A stretch of 64,000 bases of DNA from an uncultured Saprospiraceae bacterium (lineage in GTDB: Bacteria; Bacteroidota; Bacteroidia; Chitinophagales; Saprospiraceae): contig CALDTZ010000053.1 of the NCBI GenBank assembly GCA_937924805.1, positions 1 through 64,000 of the forward strand. Reading direction: 5' to 3'. Numbering within the stretch: the stretch's first letter is position 1; each line of letters starts with the position of its first letter. This document shows, one piece after another, positions 44,131-54,100 of the stretch. Both the position numbers and the translations under genes were made by a program. Under the pieces are notes generated by a model. It ran no database searches. It was given only the letters and a program-made list of their open reading frames with translations, and was not told the origin of the DNA.

Positions 44131-46452
44131 TTATTTCAGAATTTCAGCGTCTAATAATTCCTCTGGAATACCAAACGCATCTACTAAGCCACCCACATCA
44201 GGTCTCAATTCTTGCAATAATTTAGATTCAAGTTTTCTTAATGCTTTCGATTTTACACCGGAAATAAAATCATTTTCAAGGTACCATCCTTTGTTCTTAT
44301 TGATTGTATGAACCGCATACAAATCACAAAGCTTTATTAATATTTGTTTTTCTTTTGAAGATGGTAATGATTCAATCTTTGCTTCAAAACGTTTGAGGAC
44401 CAATCTTTCAACATAGGCCTTCGCTAACTCGATTAAGTGCATCTGACATTTCAAATAAGCTTCATAAGGATCCACTTTTTTCTTAATAAACGATTGCATT
44501 CGCTGACTTACGGAGTATAGTATTTTTTTCTCCCTGTACTCAAATGCATCCATATGGAAAACTCGATCTCTAAGGTGATCCATATCTACATTCCTTGTAT
44601 ATATTGGATTAAGCTCATTGAATTTTTGACTTATTTGACCTCCGATGTACCGCATAACCATACTAAATCCACCATCGTGAAACGATTTTTTAAATTTCGT
44701 TAATAAGCCTTTGGCAACTAGTTGAAGCAAGACTGTATTATCTCCTTCAAAAGTGGTAAAAATATCTGAGTCTCCTTTTAATGCTGTAAACTTATTCTCA
44801 ACCAAATATCCTTTACCTCCGCAGGCTTCTCTCGTTTCTTGAATGCAGGAAGTTGCAAACCAACTTGCCATTGCCTTCAAACCAGCAGCATCTGTTTCAA
44901 TTTTTCTACGATTCTTGTGTTCGGTATCCTCAACCAATTCTTTTGCTAGTGTATTGAGAGCAAAACTGTACGCATAACTTTCGGCAATCAGCGGAATTAA
45001 TCGGTGCTGGTGCGTTGGATAATCCATTATCAATCGTTCTTGGTCTCCATCTTTTGCAGCAAACTGTCTTCTTCTTAAACTATATTTTACTGCAATTGCT
45101 AGTGCTGATTTGCTTGCACTAATCCCTGCTAAACCAACACTAACTCTACCTGTTACAAGTGCTCCTAGCATTGTAAAGAATCGTTTATCATCACTTTTGA
45201 TCTCACTTACATACGTTCCTTTAGGACTTATATCTCCATATTTATTAAGTAAATGACCGACGGGAATGATTACATCTTTAAACCATATTTTACCGTTATC
45301 AACACCATTAAGACCCATTTTATATCCACAATCTTCTACCCTTATTCCATCGTACAAATTACCTGATTCATCTCTCATATCAACAATAAAAGCATGAACT
45401 CCTTTGGATTCTCCTTCAATAATAAGTTGTGCAAAAACCACCGCCTTGTGACAATGAAGGGCATTTCCAATATACTCCTTACCTGCCTTTACGTGTGGTG
45501 TATTAATAGTAAAGGTTCGTGTAGTATGATTGTAGATAGCCGTTGTTTCAAGTTGCCTTACATTGGAACCATGATTCGTTTCTGTCATAGCAAAACAACC
45601 AAGTTCATCCATCGTAATCGCAGGTGGTAAGTATCTTTTGTGGTGGAGTTCTGTACCCAATCCGTGGATAGCACCACCATACAAACCCATTTGTACACCT
45701 AGTTTAACAGAAAGACTAAGATCGTGAAAAGCAAGGGTTTCAAAAACAGCGATATGTTGGCCCGGTTTTGACAAACCTCCAAATGCTTTTGGAAAGGCAT
45801 ATCGAGTAAATCCTTGATCAGCTAAGGATTTTAATTGCGATAAAACATTTTCTCTCTGGATTTCTTTATTCGGCTCGAATCCCATTCTAAAAAATGGATC
45901 ACGTAACAATTTTTTAAGCTTACTCTTAAGTGATCCATGTTCTCCATCTAAGATTCGCTGAAGTTTTATCACATTAAAACTATTCCTTTTTGGAGGTTCC
46001 ATCGAATCCAAATTGATCTTCGAAAGTAACATGCGCTCACTATCTTCAAACTGTACACCTAATGCTTCTTGCACTTCCATCAAACTTTCTTTGGTAGCGA
46101 TCGCGTCCCATAATTCTTCAGATTTGAAACCTATACTCGATTTTGCCATTTCCAAACCTAAACTTATCAATGATTTGACTTTGTTTTTTGGTAATTTATG
46201 GGAAGCTTCTTTCATTGCATTAATCCAATCCCTGAATACAGCCTCAGTAGGTGGATTCAATGGGTCAGTATACTTTTTTATATATACTCTATCACTTTCT
46301 GTAAGGAATGAAAGATTTTGTATCTGATTATTAACCAACCGGATTTCACTTGGACTTAAAATACTGTCCGACCAACCAACATACAAAATTGGAATTATAC
46401 TTAGAATTCCGGGCGAAAACAAAGCACCTGATTTAACATCTTCCATAAGCAA
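44131..46452 (-). CDS. Acyl-CoA dehydrogenase/oxidase family protein
   Basis: 773 residues, cytoplasmic. It contains the flavin-enzyme core: FAMTETNHGSNVRQLETTA (about 290-308), the FAD/acyl-CoA binding region, VGLAGISASKSALAIAVKYSLRRRQF, YPTHQHRLIPLIAESYAYSFAL and a C-terminal part with CGGKGYLVENKFTALKGDSDIFTTFEGDNTVLLQLVAKGLL. The last motif (ACAD/oxidase glycine loop and TFEGDN) is strong. Length and the extra N- and C-terminal helices are closer to acyl-CoA oxidases than to ordinary 380-residue dehydrogenases. It probably introduces the first double bond in fatty acid beta-oxidation. The start may be the first Met or Met3. Confidence 0.92.
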   Translation of the reverse strand: MLMEDVKSGALFSPGILSIIPILYVGWSDSILSPSEIRLVNNQIQNLSFLTESDRVYIKKYTDPLNPPTEAVFRDWINAMKEASHKLPKNKVKSLISLGLEMAKSSIGFKSEELWDAIATKESLMEVQEALGVQFEDSERMLLSKINLDSMEPPKRNSFNVIKLQRILDGEHGSLKSKLKKLLRDPFFRMGFEPNKEIQRENVLSQLKSLADQGFTRYAFPKAFGGLSKPGQHIAVFETLAFHDLSLSVKLGVQMGLYGGAIHGLGTELHHKRYLPPAITMDELGCFAMTETNHGSNVRQLETTAIYNHTTRTFTINTPHVKAGKEYIGNALHCHKAVVFAQLIIEGESKGVHAFIVDMRDESGNLYDGIRVEDCGYKMGLNGVDNGKIWFKDVIIPVGHLLNKYGDISPKGTYVSEIKSDDKRFFTMLGALVTGRVSVGLAGISASKSALAIAVKYSLRRRQFAAKDGDQERLIMDYPTHQHRLIPLIAESYAYSFALNTLAKELVEDTEHKNRRKIETDAAGLKAMASWFATSCIQETREACGGKGYLVENKFTALKGDSDIFTTFEGDNTVLLQLVAKGLLTKFKKSFHDGGFSMVMRYIGGQISQKFNELNPIYTRNVDMDHLRDRVFHMDAFEYREKKILYSVSQRMQSFIKKKVDPYEAYLKCQMHLIELAKAYVERLVLKRFEAKIESLPSSKEKQILIKLCDLYAVHTINKNKGWYLENDFISGVKSKALRKLESKLLQELRPDVGGLVDAFGIPEELLDAEILK

Positions 46453-46657
46453 TTTATATATTAGTATAACTCAATAAAATTTAATTTGGTTTACTTAACA
46501 ACACATTAATTCTACGTCAGCGAGACAAAACAAAAGCTAAAAAAGCCCTTCTTTCGTCAATAAAAGAAAAATAGGAGTAGATTAACTTTTGTTCACCCAC
46601 TTATATGCTGTGGTTTTTGTAATTTCGTTCATATTATAAAAACGTATAATAATACCT

Positions 46658-47749
46658 ATGGCAGGCGAATTACTGTTAGCTTTATTTTTTATCCTTTCCA
46701 TTTTATTTTCATTTCTATGCTCAATTTGGGAAGCTGTACTTCTTAGTATAAGCCCATCCTATGTAGAGCAGGTTTCGGCTAACTCAGAATGGGTTGGTCA
46801 AAAATTGAAAGCATTCAAAAAAGATATTGATGTTCCTCTTTCAGGAATACTTACATTAAATACATTAGCCCACACAGTAGGAGCAATCGGTGTAGGAGCT
46901 CAAGCTGCAAAATTATGGGGAGCAACCTATTTCGAAGTTTTAGGATTCAAATTTACTGGAGAAGCATTAGTTGCTGCAGGAATGACATTATGTATTCTCA
47001 TTCTTTCCGAAATAATTCCTAAAACGATAGGTGCTACCTACTGGAAAGGACTAACTAACTTTACAGTATATTCTGTTCAGTTTATCGTATGGCTTTTATT
47101 TCCTTTAGTTTGGCTTTCCAAAATGATTACTGGCCTCCTTAAAAAAGATGGAGAAAAAAGTGTCCTTAGTCGTACGGATTTTTCTGTTATGGCAGCAATC
47201 GGAGCACGAGAAGGAATCATCAAACAAGGAGAATATACGATTATCAACAACCTACTTAAGTTCAATGAAGTAAGAGCTAAAGATGTAATGACTCCGAGAA
47301 CGGTAATGGTATCATCGGATGAAAATGAATTAATTGGTGATTATTACGAAAAGAACCCAAATTTACGTTTTTCTAGAGTACCCATCTTTAAAGAGAAAGT
47401 AGATGAAATGACAGGCTATTTTTTAAAAGATGCCTTATTGAAAGCTGTTATTGACAAAAAGAAAGACCAACCATTGTCCACTTTAAAGCGTTCATTTACA
47501 ATCGTAAATGAAGTAGAAAGTATTGCCGCTATTTTTGATACATTAATTGCCAAAAAAGAACAAATTGCTTTAGTTGTTGATGAATTTGGAGGTGTATCTG
47601 GTATTCTTACAACCGAAGATATCATTGAAACATTATTTGGATTAGAAATAATGGACGAACTTGATCACACGGCTGATATGCAACATTATGCGAGAGAACA
47701 ATGGAAAAAAAGAGCGAAAAAAATGGGTATTTTAGAAAATGAAGAATAA
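46658..47749 (+). CDS. HlyC/CorC-family protein (CNNM and CBS domains)
   Basis: 363 residues. An N-terminal CNNM membrane domain (about 1-170) has ALFFILSILFSFLCSIWEAVLLS and ILILSEIIPKTIGATYWKGL. A CBS pair follows (about 200-330) with VRAKDVMTPRTVMVSS and VDEFGGVSGILTTEDIIETLFG. Such proteins are linked to magnesium or cobalt efflux. The C-terminal CorC/HlyC transporter-associated domain is missing, so it is a short version (363 against about 420). It stands alone on the plus strand. Confidence 0.93.
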   Translation: MAGELLLALFFILSILFSFLCSIWEAVLLSISPSYVEQVSANSEWVGQKLKAFKKDIDVPLSGILTLNTLAHTVGAIGVGAQAAKLWGATYFEVLGFKFTGEALVAAGMTLCILILSEIIPKTIGATYWKGLTNFTVYSVQFIVWLLFPLVWLSKMITGLLKKDGEKSVLSRTDFSVMAAIGAREGIIKQGEYTIINNLLKFNEVRAKDVMTPRTVMVSSDENELIGDYYEKNPNLRFSRVPIFKEKVDEMTGYFLKDALLKAVIDKKKDQPLSTLKRSFTIVNEVESIAAIFDTLIAKKEQIALVVDEFGGVSGILTTEDIIETLFGLEIMDELDHTADMQHYAREQWKKRAKKMGILENEE

Positions 47750-47763
47750 CCTTATTTAATCGG

Positions 47764-48345
47764 TTATTCTTTTATCCATTCCGTTTTCGAATTGATCTCA
47801 GAGGGGGTTCGTTTCATTACTTTTTGCTCATAATATCCCATATAAAAAAGACCGAGGACTTTTTCTCCAGGCTTTAATGATAGGAACGTATTGTTTTCTG
47901 TAAATACTTTTGGACTGCTCCAATAAGCTCCAATATTTAAGGTATGGGCCGTTAACCACATATTTTGAACAGCACATCCAACTGCTGCAATTTCTTCCCA
48001 TTCAGGAATAGATTCTGTTAAATCTCGCTGCATACAAATTGCAATAACAGCACCCGATTTCAATGCTTTTTGCTTCATCTTTTTTAACTTCATCTCGCTA
48101 TACCCTTCTCCTGCTTTTTCAATATACTTGTCACCGAGATACGAAGATAGACGCTCAAGTCCTAATCCTGTTATAACTTTAAAGCGCCAAGGTTCTGTAA
48201 CTTTATGGTTCGGTGCCCATCGAGCGGATTCGAGTATTTGTTGAATGGATACAAAAGAAATTTCTTTCTGATTGTATTGTCCTGGAAAAATAGATCGTCT
48301 ATTTGAAATTATCTCCTTTAAAACATCATAGGATGGATTCGACAT
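47764..48345 (-). CDS. Nitroreductase-family protein
   Basis: 193 residues of the small FMN-dependent nitroreductase fold. NRRSIFPGQYNQKEIS gives the N-terminal FMN phosphate-binding Arg pair, ESARWAPNHKVTEPWRFKVI the central motif, and EWEEIAAVGCAVQNMWLTAHTLNIGAYWSS the dimer helix. Members reduce nitro groups, quinones or flavins with NAD(P)H; the substrate is not evident. It lies downstream of the second sigma/barrel cassette with a 35-base gap, so read-through is possible. Confidence 0.92.
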   Translation of the reverse strand: MSNPSYDVLKEIISNRRSIFPGQYNQKEISFVSIQQILESARWAPNHKVTEPWRFKVITGLGLERLSSYLGDKYIEKAGEGYSEMKLKKMKQKALKSGAVIAICMQRDLTESIPEWEEIAAVGCAVQNMWLTAHTLNIGAYWSSPKVFTENNTFLSLKPGEKVLGLFYMGYYEQKVMKRTPSEINSKTEWIKE

Positions 48346-48380
48346 AAGTTTACTTTATATAAATTGTAATGACTACAAAT

Positions 48381-49778
48381 CTATAAATATTTCCGTATTC
48401 CGACATTTAAAGACCAAATATGCATTTTAGTATTGAGTCCATAATTTTCCGAATCTAATGATTTGAGGTACGTCTGATACGTTGGCTTTATACTCCAGAC
48501 AACCCCAGGCTTTAATTCTTTAGAAATAAAAAAGGAACCTAATAAACCTAAGCCTTGATGAGTTTTGAAAATATTTTCTTCGTTTTCAAAACGAGTAATT
48601 ACTTGATAAGGCATAGCTCTTTTACCTTTAGCATCAAAATAAAAATTGTACTTAACTCCTCCTTCAACACCAAAAATATAATCCCCAACAATCTTCTTTT
48701 GATAACCCAACATTAGAGGTATTTCTGTCATGGTAAATCGTATTTCACCACGATGAATTAGGGTTCCTTTTTCTGGATACCCTAGATCTGTATTTAATTG
48801 TATCGTTTCACTTTCTTGATAAAAAAGACTTTTTGATTGGACCCATTGAATACCCGATGAAATATAAAAATGATTACTCAAAAATCTTCCATAATGCAAT
48901 TGCACTCCATATGTATACCATGGGGTTTCAACATTCGTACGTCTATCTAGTAGCTGATCATCATAATCGGACGCAGCGTTATACCCTTCTTTTTCTTCCT
49001 GTTGAAATTGATGCTTACCTCCAATTACATTTAATTCAACAAATGTCTTAGCTTTTTTATCAACTTCAATATTTGGCTCCCTAGTAATAAAGAAAGCCAA
49101 AAACATTTTTAAGGTTGGACGTATAAAATTTAACCCATATTGATGACCACTCAATGAAGGAATTTTTATCTTTTTTATCACCCTTTCACTGATGAAATTA
49201 GCATCTGTAGATTTAGAATAAGGATCTGCTTTTCTTTTTTTAACGATTTTTTTCAACGCTTTTGCCTGGAGATTTAAAAAAGAATTCGTTCCAACTATCT
49301 TTTCATTGATCCCTTTCTCATTTTGATTGGATATATTATCCATTCTATTTTTTGACTTCAAATGGGAAGATTTTATGTTACTAACATTTGTCTCATTTAA
49401 ATTCAATATCGACCGTTTATTTGGTACATTTCCAATGATGGTCTCTTTAGCTAAATGTACTGTTGCTTGAGTGGTTTTTGATGCCTTCGAAATCCTTAAG
49501 GTATCTGAAGATTCATTTTCTACAACCTTGTCTAGTTCTAAGGTAGTAAGTTGATTTGGTAGGATTTGTGAACTGTTAGTATTCACCATAGAAAAATACA
49601 GGTATCCACCTGCCAAACCCAATATTCCAGTTAATAATACGATATATAAAAACGATCTATCTTTCTTTTTGGGTTGAAGCACTTTACTTACTTTATCCCA
49701 AACCATTGGTGGTGGTGTATCACTCTGGTTTGATGCCAACGCATTCATTCTTTTTTCTATGTCTTCAAACGACTTCAT
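48381..49778 (-). CDS. Second sigma-factor partner: membrane segment plus C-terminal barrel-like domain
   Basis: 465 residues from the ATG at 49776-49778; an upstream in-frame TTG would overlap the sigma gene and is less likely. Short cytoplasmic N-terminus with MVWDKVSKVLQPKKKDR, one membrane segment (about 43-64), a polar linker (about 65-215), then strand-rich sequence (about 225-465: YGVQLHYGRFLSNHFYISSGIQW, FGVEGGVKYNFYF, IWSLNVGIRKYL) like an outer-membrane barrel. Architecture matches the 13013-14317 protein, with little identity in the linker. It starts 1 base after the ECF sigma stop codon. An anti-sigma sensor role is inferred from this coupling. Confidence 0.75.
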   Translation of the reverse strand: MKSFEDIEKRMNALASNQSDTPPPMVWDKVSKVLQPKKKDRSFLYIVLLTGILGLAGGYLYFSMVNTNSSQILPNQLTTLELDKVVENESSDTLRISKASKTTQATVHLAKETIIGNVPNKRSILNLNETNVSNIKSSHLKSKNRMDNISNQNEKGINEKIVGTNSFLNLQAKALKKIVKKRKADPYSKSTDANFISERVIKKIKIPSLSGHQYGLNFIRPTLKMFLAFFITREPNIEVDKKAKTFVELNVIGGKHQFQQEEKEGYNAASDYDDQLLDRRTNVETPWYTYGVQLHYGRFLSNHFYISSGIQWVQSKSLFYQESETIQLNTDLGYPEKGTLIHRGEIRFTMTEIPLMLGYQKKIVGDYIFGVEGGVKYNFYFDAKGKRAMPYQVITRFENEENIFKTHQGLGLLGSFFISKELKPGVVWSIKPTYQTYLKSLDSENYGLNTKMHIWSLNVGIRKYL

Positions 49779-49779
49779 A

Positions 49780-50352
49780 CTAACCAATTTTTTTTATTAG
49801 GTTATACTCCTTCACAATCTCTGGTTTTTCTGTTAAAATCATTTTTTGTAATAATTTCCTAGCTTTAAACAATTGCGTTCGACAAGTAGATTCGCTAATC
49901 TCAAGTAGATCGCTAATTTCTTTATAACTCATATCATCTAAGACGTACATTGAAAAAACATTTTTATAACCATTGGGTAACCTAGAAATCAATCCCATCA
50001 TTTCGTTATAATTATGTAAATCAAAATCAATAGTCTGATGGTAAGAAGTATCACTTGTTTCCACCTCATCCAAATCATCAACTCTACGTTTATTATCGGT
50101 CTTGTATTGATCAATTGCCGATCGTATAATGATTTTTCGAATCCAAAAAAACAAGTCTGCATCTCCTTTAAATTTTCCTAGATATCTGAATACCTTGATA
50201 AAACCATTTTGTAAAGCATCTGCTGCAGACATTTCATCTTTACAATACCGTAAACAAATACTATACATTTGACTACTATACGTATCATATAACAGCTTTT
50301 GTGATCGGCTATTACCGTCAATACAGGCTTTTATGTTTTTTGAACTAATCAA
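49780..50352 (-). CDS. ECF-type RNA polymerase sigma factor
   Basis: 190 residues. Sigma-2 (about 20-90) shows YSICLRYCKDEMSAADALQNGFIKVF and DLFFWIRKIIIRSAIDQYK. Sigma-4 (about 125-175) shows LPNGYKNVFSMYVLDDMSYKEISDLL and ESTCRTQLFKARKLL, the helix-turn-helix. It is paralogous to the sigma factor at 14307-14849. It sits in a lipoprotein-sigma-barrel run with gaps of 12 bases and 1 base, so one transcript is likely. Confidence 0.94.
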   Translation of the reverse strand: MISSKNIKACIDGNSRSQKLLYDTYSSQMYSICLRYCKDEMSAADALQNGFIKVFRYLGKFKGDADLFFWIRKIIIRSAIDQYKTDNKRRVDDLDEVETSDTSYHQTIDFDLHNYNEMMGLISRLPNGYKNVFSMYVLDDMSYKEISDLLEISESTCRTQLFKARKLLQKMILTEKPEIVKEYNLIKKIG

Positions 50353-50364
50353 TGACTAATCGGG

Positions 50365-50916
50365 CTATTTGACATTTGCAATTGAAAAACTACCTGTATA
50401 CTCATAAAATAGATCTTCAGGAAGGTCATACGTATCGTCAATATAAAGCAAAGGGGCATTTATATCAAAAGTACCCTGAACATCTATATTTCCTATATCT
50501 CCAACTTGAGTAATGGTTATTGTTCCTATCTGGCTACCATCATTTAAGGATCCTGTCATAAAGTAAGGTTCCATATCACCTACATTAACATAATCATACA
50601 TTCGAAAATACATTTGTTTAAGATCAAAAACACCTTCTGCAATTTCACCATTGATTACTCCTTCGTATTCAAAATATAGGCGCAAAAAAAGATTTCCATC
50701 GATATAAAAATTGCCGCCAAATGTAACTAGGTTCGAGGAGTCTATTCCAAACATCTTTATGGAGTCCACAACAATCTCTAGCACATCTAACTGGGCACAT
50801 TCAATAACTATATAGTCGTCTTCTAAGGGTGCTTCAGCTATAAATTCTGTGCCTTGTTTTTCACAGGAAGTAAAAATCAAACCCATCATTAAGGAAAAAA
50901 GTATAACATTTTTCAT
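50365..50916 (-). CDS. Small lipoprotein of unknown function
   Basis: 183 residues with a clear lipoprotein signal (LMMGLIFTSC, Cys18), followed by a beta-rich body (FGGNFYIDGNLFLRLYFEYEGVINGEIAEG). No family was recognised. Its position at the head of the sigma/barrel run, 12 bases before the sigma gene, makes it a candidate extracytoplasmic part of that signalling cassette; the first cassette lacks such a gene. That role is inference only. Confidence 0.75.
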   Translation of the reverse strand: MKNVILFSLMMGLIFTSCEKQGTEFIAEAPLEDDYIVIECAQLDVLEIVVDSIKMFGIDSSNLVTFGGNFYIDGNLFLRLYFEYEGVINGEIAEGVFDLKQMYFRMYDYVNVGDMEPYFMTGSLNDGSQIGTITITQVGDIGNIDVQGTFDINAPLLYIDDTYDLPEDLFYEYTGSFSIANVK

Positions 50917-51081
50917 TGTATTTTTTTTATTGATTAAAAAATGATGAATTCGAATTCACTTTTAAGACCTCAACTTCTTTTCATTTGTTGCCTTGAGTCC
51001 TATTATATTTTAAAAATCAAGAATAGATTATGACAAATAATTAATAAAAATGGGCCAATTCAATTCAATATAACACAAAAA

Positions 51082-51109
51082 AAAGGGAAGAAATTGACTT
51101 CTTCCCTTT
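51082..51109 (-). terminator. Intrinsic terminator after the 2,021-residue protein gene
   Basis: AAAGGGAAGAA (51082-51092) pairs with TTCTTCCCTTT (51099-51109) around a 6-base loop. On the minus strand it is followed by a T-tract, 20 bases past the stop codon. Confidence 0.88.
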
Positions 51110-51129
51110 ACATAAAAAAGTAAAACTAA

Positions 51130-54100
51130 CTACTTAATGTGAATAATTCTATCTGTAACGATGCCCTGTTTTGTTGTTAATCGAATAATATAAGTGCCTG
51201 TATGATTAAAAAGATTACCTTTTAATAAATGGTATTGTACACCCTTTTCTACGTATTTCGTTTTGGAAGTAATAAACTGACCATCTATGTCAAAAATGTC
51301 TATATGTATTTGTTGATCTTCGATCAATTTAAATCGAATCATCATATCTTCTGAAAATGGATTCGGACTTAGTTGCATTTCGATGTTTTCTTTTACATTA
51401 GACATAGATTCAAGCTCAATATTCAATGTTTCAAGCTCAATCCCTTGATAAACTTCGTGATTGAAACCAGAAATTAATTCAAAAACAGATTGAGTCTCAT
51501 CAGATTGTTTAAGATTGATAGTAAATAACGCTGCATCATCGGTTACTGAAATAGATTCAATGGTATTCCAACTTAAAAGCAATTTACCATCAACGATTCT
51601 ATAATGATGCGGTTCGATTGATAACCTATCGCTTTGAATATTAAGTACCGTAGCTCCATTTAATTCAATGCCCATTTGTAAACCGAAAACATCTACAAAA
51701 TCTTTGGCGTATAAAGTTACCTTTTTTTGTAAGGTCTCTTGATCTTCAGCTATTTTGTAGGTAAACCTAATATTATCATTCGATCGATTAGAAATAACGG
51801 ATCCATCAAGATCTCCGATTTTTATTCCTTTGAAATTTATATCATCATCGGAATTTTCTTCTTTAGGAATTAGCTTAAATTCATCAAAGTACCATGGGTT
51901 ATTGATATTCAAAATAACCTCTTCATTATAAAATCGCCAGCTTGTATTATTTGGAAAGTCGTCATAAATACTTAGAATCAACTTTCTCAATTCGCTAATA
52001 TCGGATGCTGCAATTTTTTGATTATTATTTACATCAGCAGCGATAAATTGGGATGCTTCAAAAAAGTCATCTAACCCTAAAATATGCCTTTGTATTAATA
52101 AAATATCTTTTGTGGAAACACCATTTAGAGGGTCATCATTTTTGTATGGAGTAAGTACGTATTCAAATCCATTTGGTTGATTTACAAATCCAAATTTACC
52201 AAACTCGTTAGACGCTTTTATACTAGGACCTTCAGGTCCTTCCAATGTCATTTTTACTTGATTTATAAATTCTTCATAAGGCGTGGAAATAACCCCTTTA
52301 ATACCTTTTGTTTCATCTTCTTGAACACATGATGCAAATACATTTACATTTTCAAGATCCCAAGCTGAAACCGGTGAATCAATACCTATAAGACAATAAC
52401 CCATCATTTCTACTCGTACAATTGAAGTCTGTGAAACTAAAATACCATCAAGCAATATCGTTTCTTTTGTCCACTCGTTTGATGCTGATAAATCGTCCAT
52501 AAAAAAGACTTCTTGATCATCAAGTAGCACTCGAACACCATATTTAGTCGGATAATTATTTGGACCATCAGCTCCTAAAATCCATTCAAAATTTTCAGGA
52601 GATTTTTGATAAAATTCCAAACTGTGTAAGGATACTCTATCTCCTTCATTTGGTGTAATGACCATTTCAAAAACCACGGGTTTATCCGAATTTTTGTCAT
52701 ACTCACAAGCATCCAAAGATCCGACACACATCGCATTCGTACCTTCTAGTCCTGGAGTACAAGAATGAACATTGGTCATTGGGTTTTCTCTATAAATGTG
52801 AGAACTTTCAACAATTGCACATGGTAATACACTTGGATATTCGGGAGTGAATTCGGTATAAACAAAGTTGTCTGAAGATATCTTAGCCCAACATTCATCT
52901 AGATCGAAATAAACAATGGATTGAACCTCTTCAATAAACACATTTATCAAACTATCACATCCATTATTTGATGTCAAATTTTGGGTATATACCCCACCTA
53001 AAGTGTAATCTACACCATTGACTACAACTGTATCTCCACTGAATATGGTATAATTTTGGTCTTCGCTAAATCCTTGATTTACATTGATTGTAATCAATAA
53101 AACACTATCGCAACCATCTGCTGTTTCTATTAATTGCTCATAGCTTCCAGAAGCGTTATAATTTTCGTTATTTATCGTAATAATGGCTCCTTCACAGATA
53201 TCATATTCCAATTCTGTACTTATTATTGTCGGTTCTTCAACGATCACTTCACAGATTAAAAAACAATCATCTGTTACATCATCTGTGACGGTAACTTCAT
53301 AAATTCCACTAGCGACATTTTCAACCATAGGTGTATTATCACCTGTGCTCCATTGATAAGTGATCATACCTTGGTTTCCCTCGGTGCTTACAGAAATAAT
53401 TGCATCAGTATCCCCAGCACATTGCAACTGTTTATCTATTTTGCAGGAAATGGAAAATCCTTCACAATCCGTAGGGCAATTATCCCCTAATTCAAAGGAT
53501 AAAGGATTCGAAACACAATCATTTGCAGTAGTCAAGGTTAACTCAGTATATACTCCAGCACCAAGCATATTTAAAGAATAGATACCCGAATTATCAGTCG
53601 TTATTTCTGTTGGACCCATATTTATTCCATCTTTAATGAAATTGAGTACATACGTTCTTTCTATCCCAACATTACTCAGTAATATTTCTCCATCATTTGC
53701 ATCGCAAGACGAAGGATCAAAAGCAAATCCATTTACTTGATTAAAATAATCGGCTATGATTTGAATGGTATCAGCCCCAAGGCATCCATCCTCACTTAGC
53801 CAAGCATACTCCACAAATACAGTATCACCCTGAATCAATTCTATTATAGAAATCACATTTGAATTTAAATCTCCTTCCAAACTGCCTATTCCGGAAAGGA
53901 TACTCCAAGCAGAACTATATCCGCTTTCTATTTCTGAACCCACAATGCTAATAGATTCTTCACAGGCAATAATATCTGGACCTGCGTCTGGACTTGGCGA
54001 TAAAAAGTGAACATAGGTAGTATCTGTGCCGACCCCACAAAACTCGGATTCTATCGAATATTCAAAGATATAGATTCCTTCCACTGAAAATCCATCGTAT

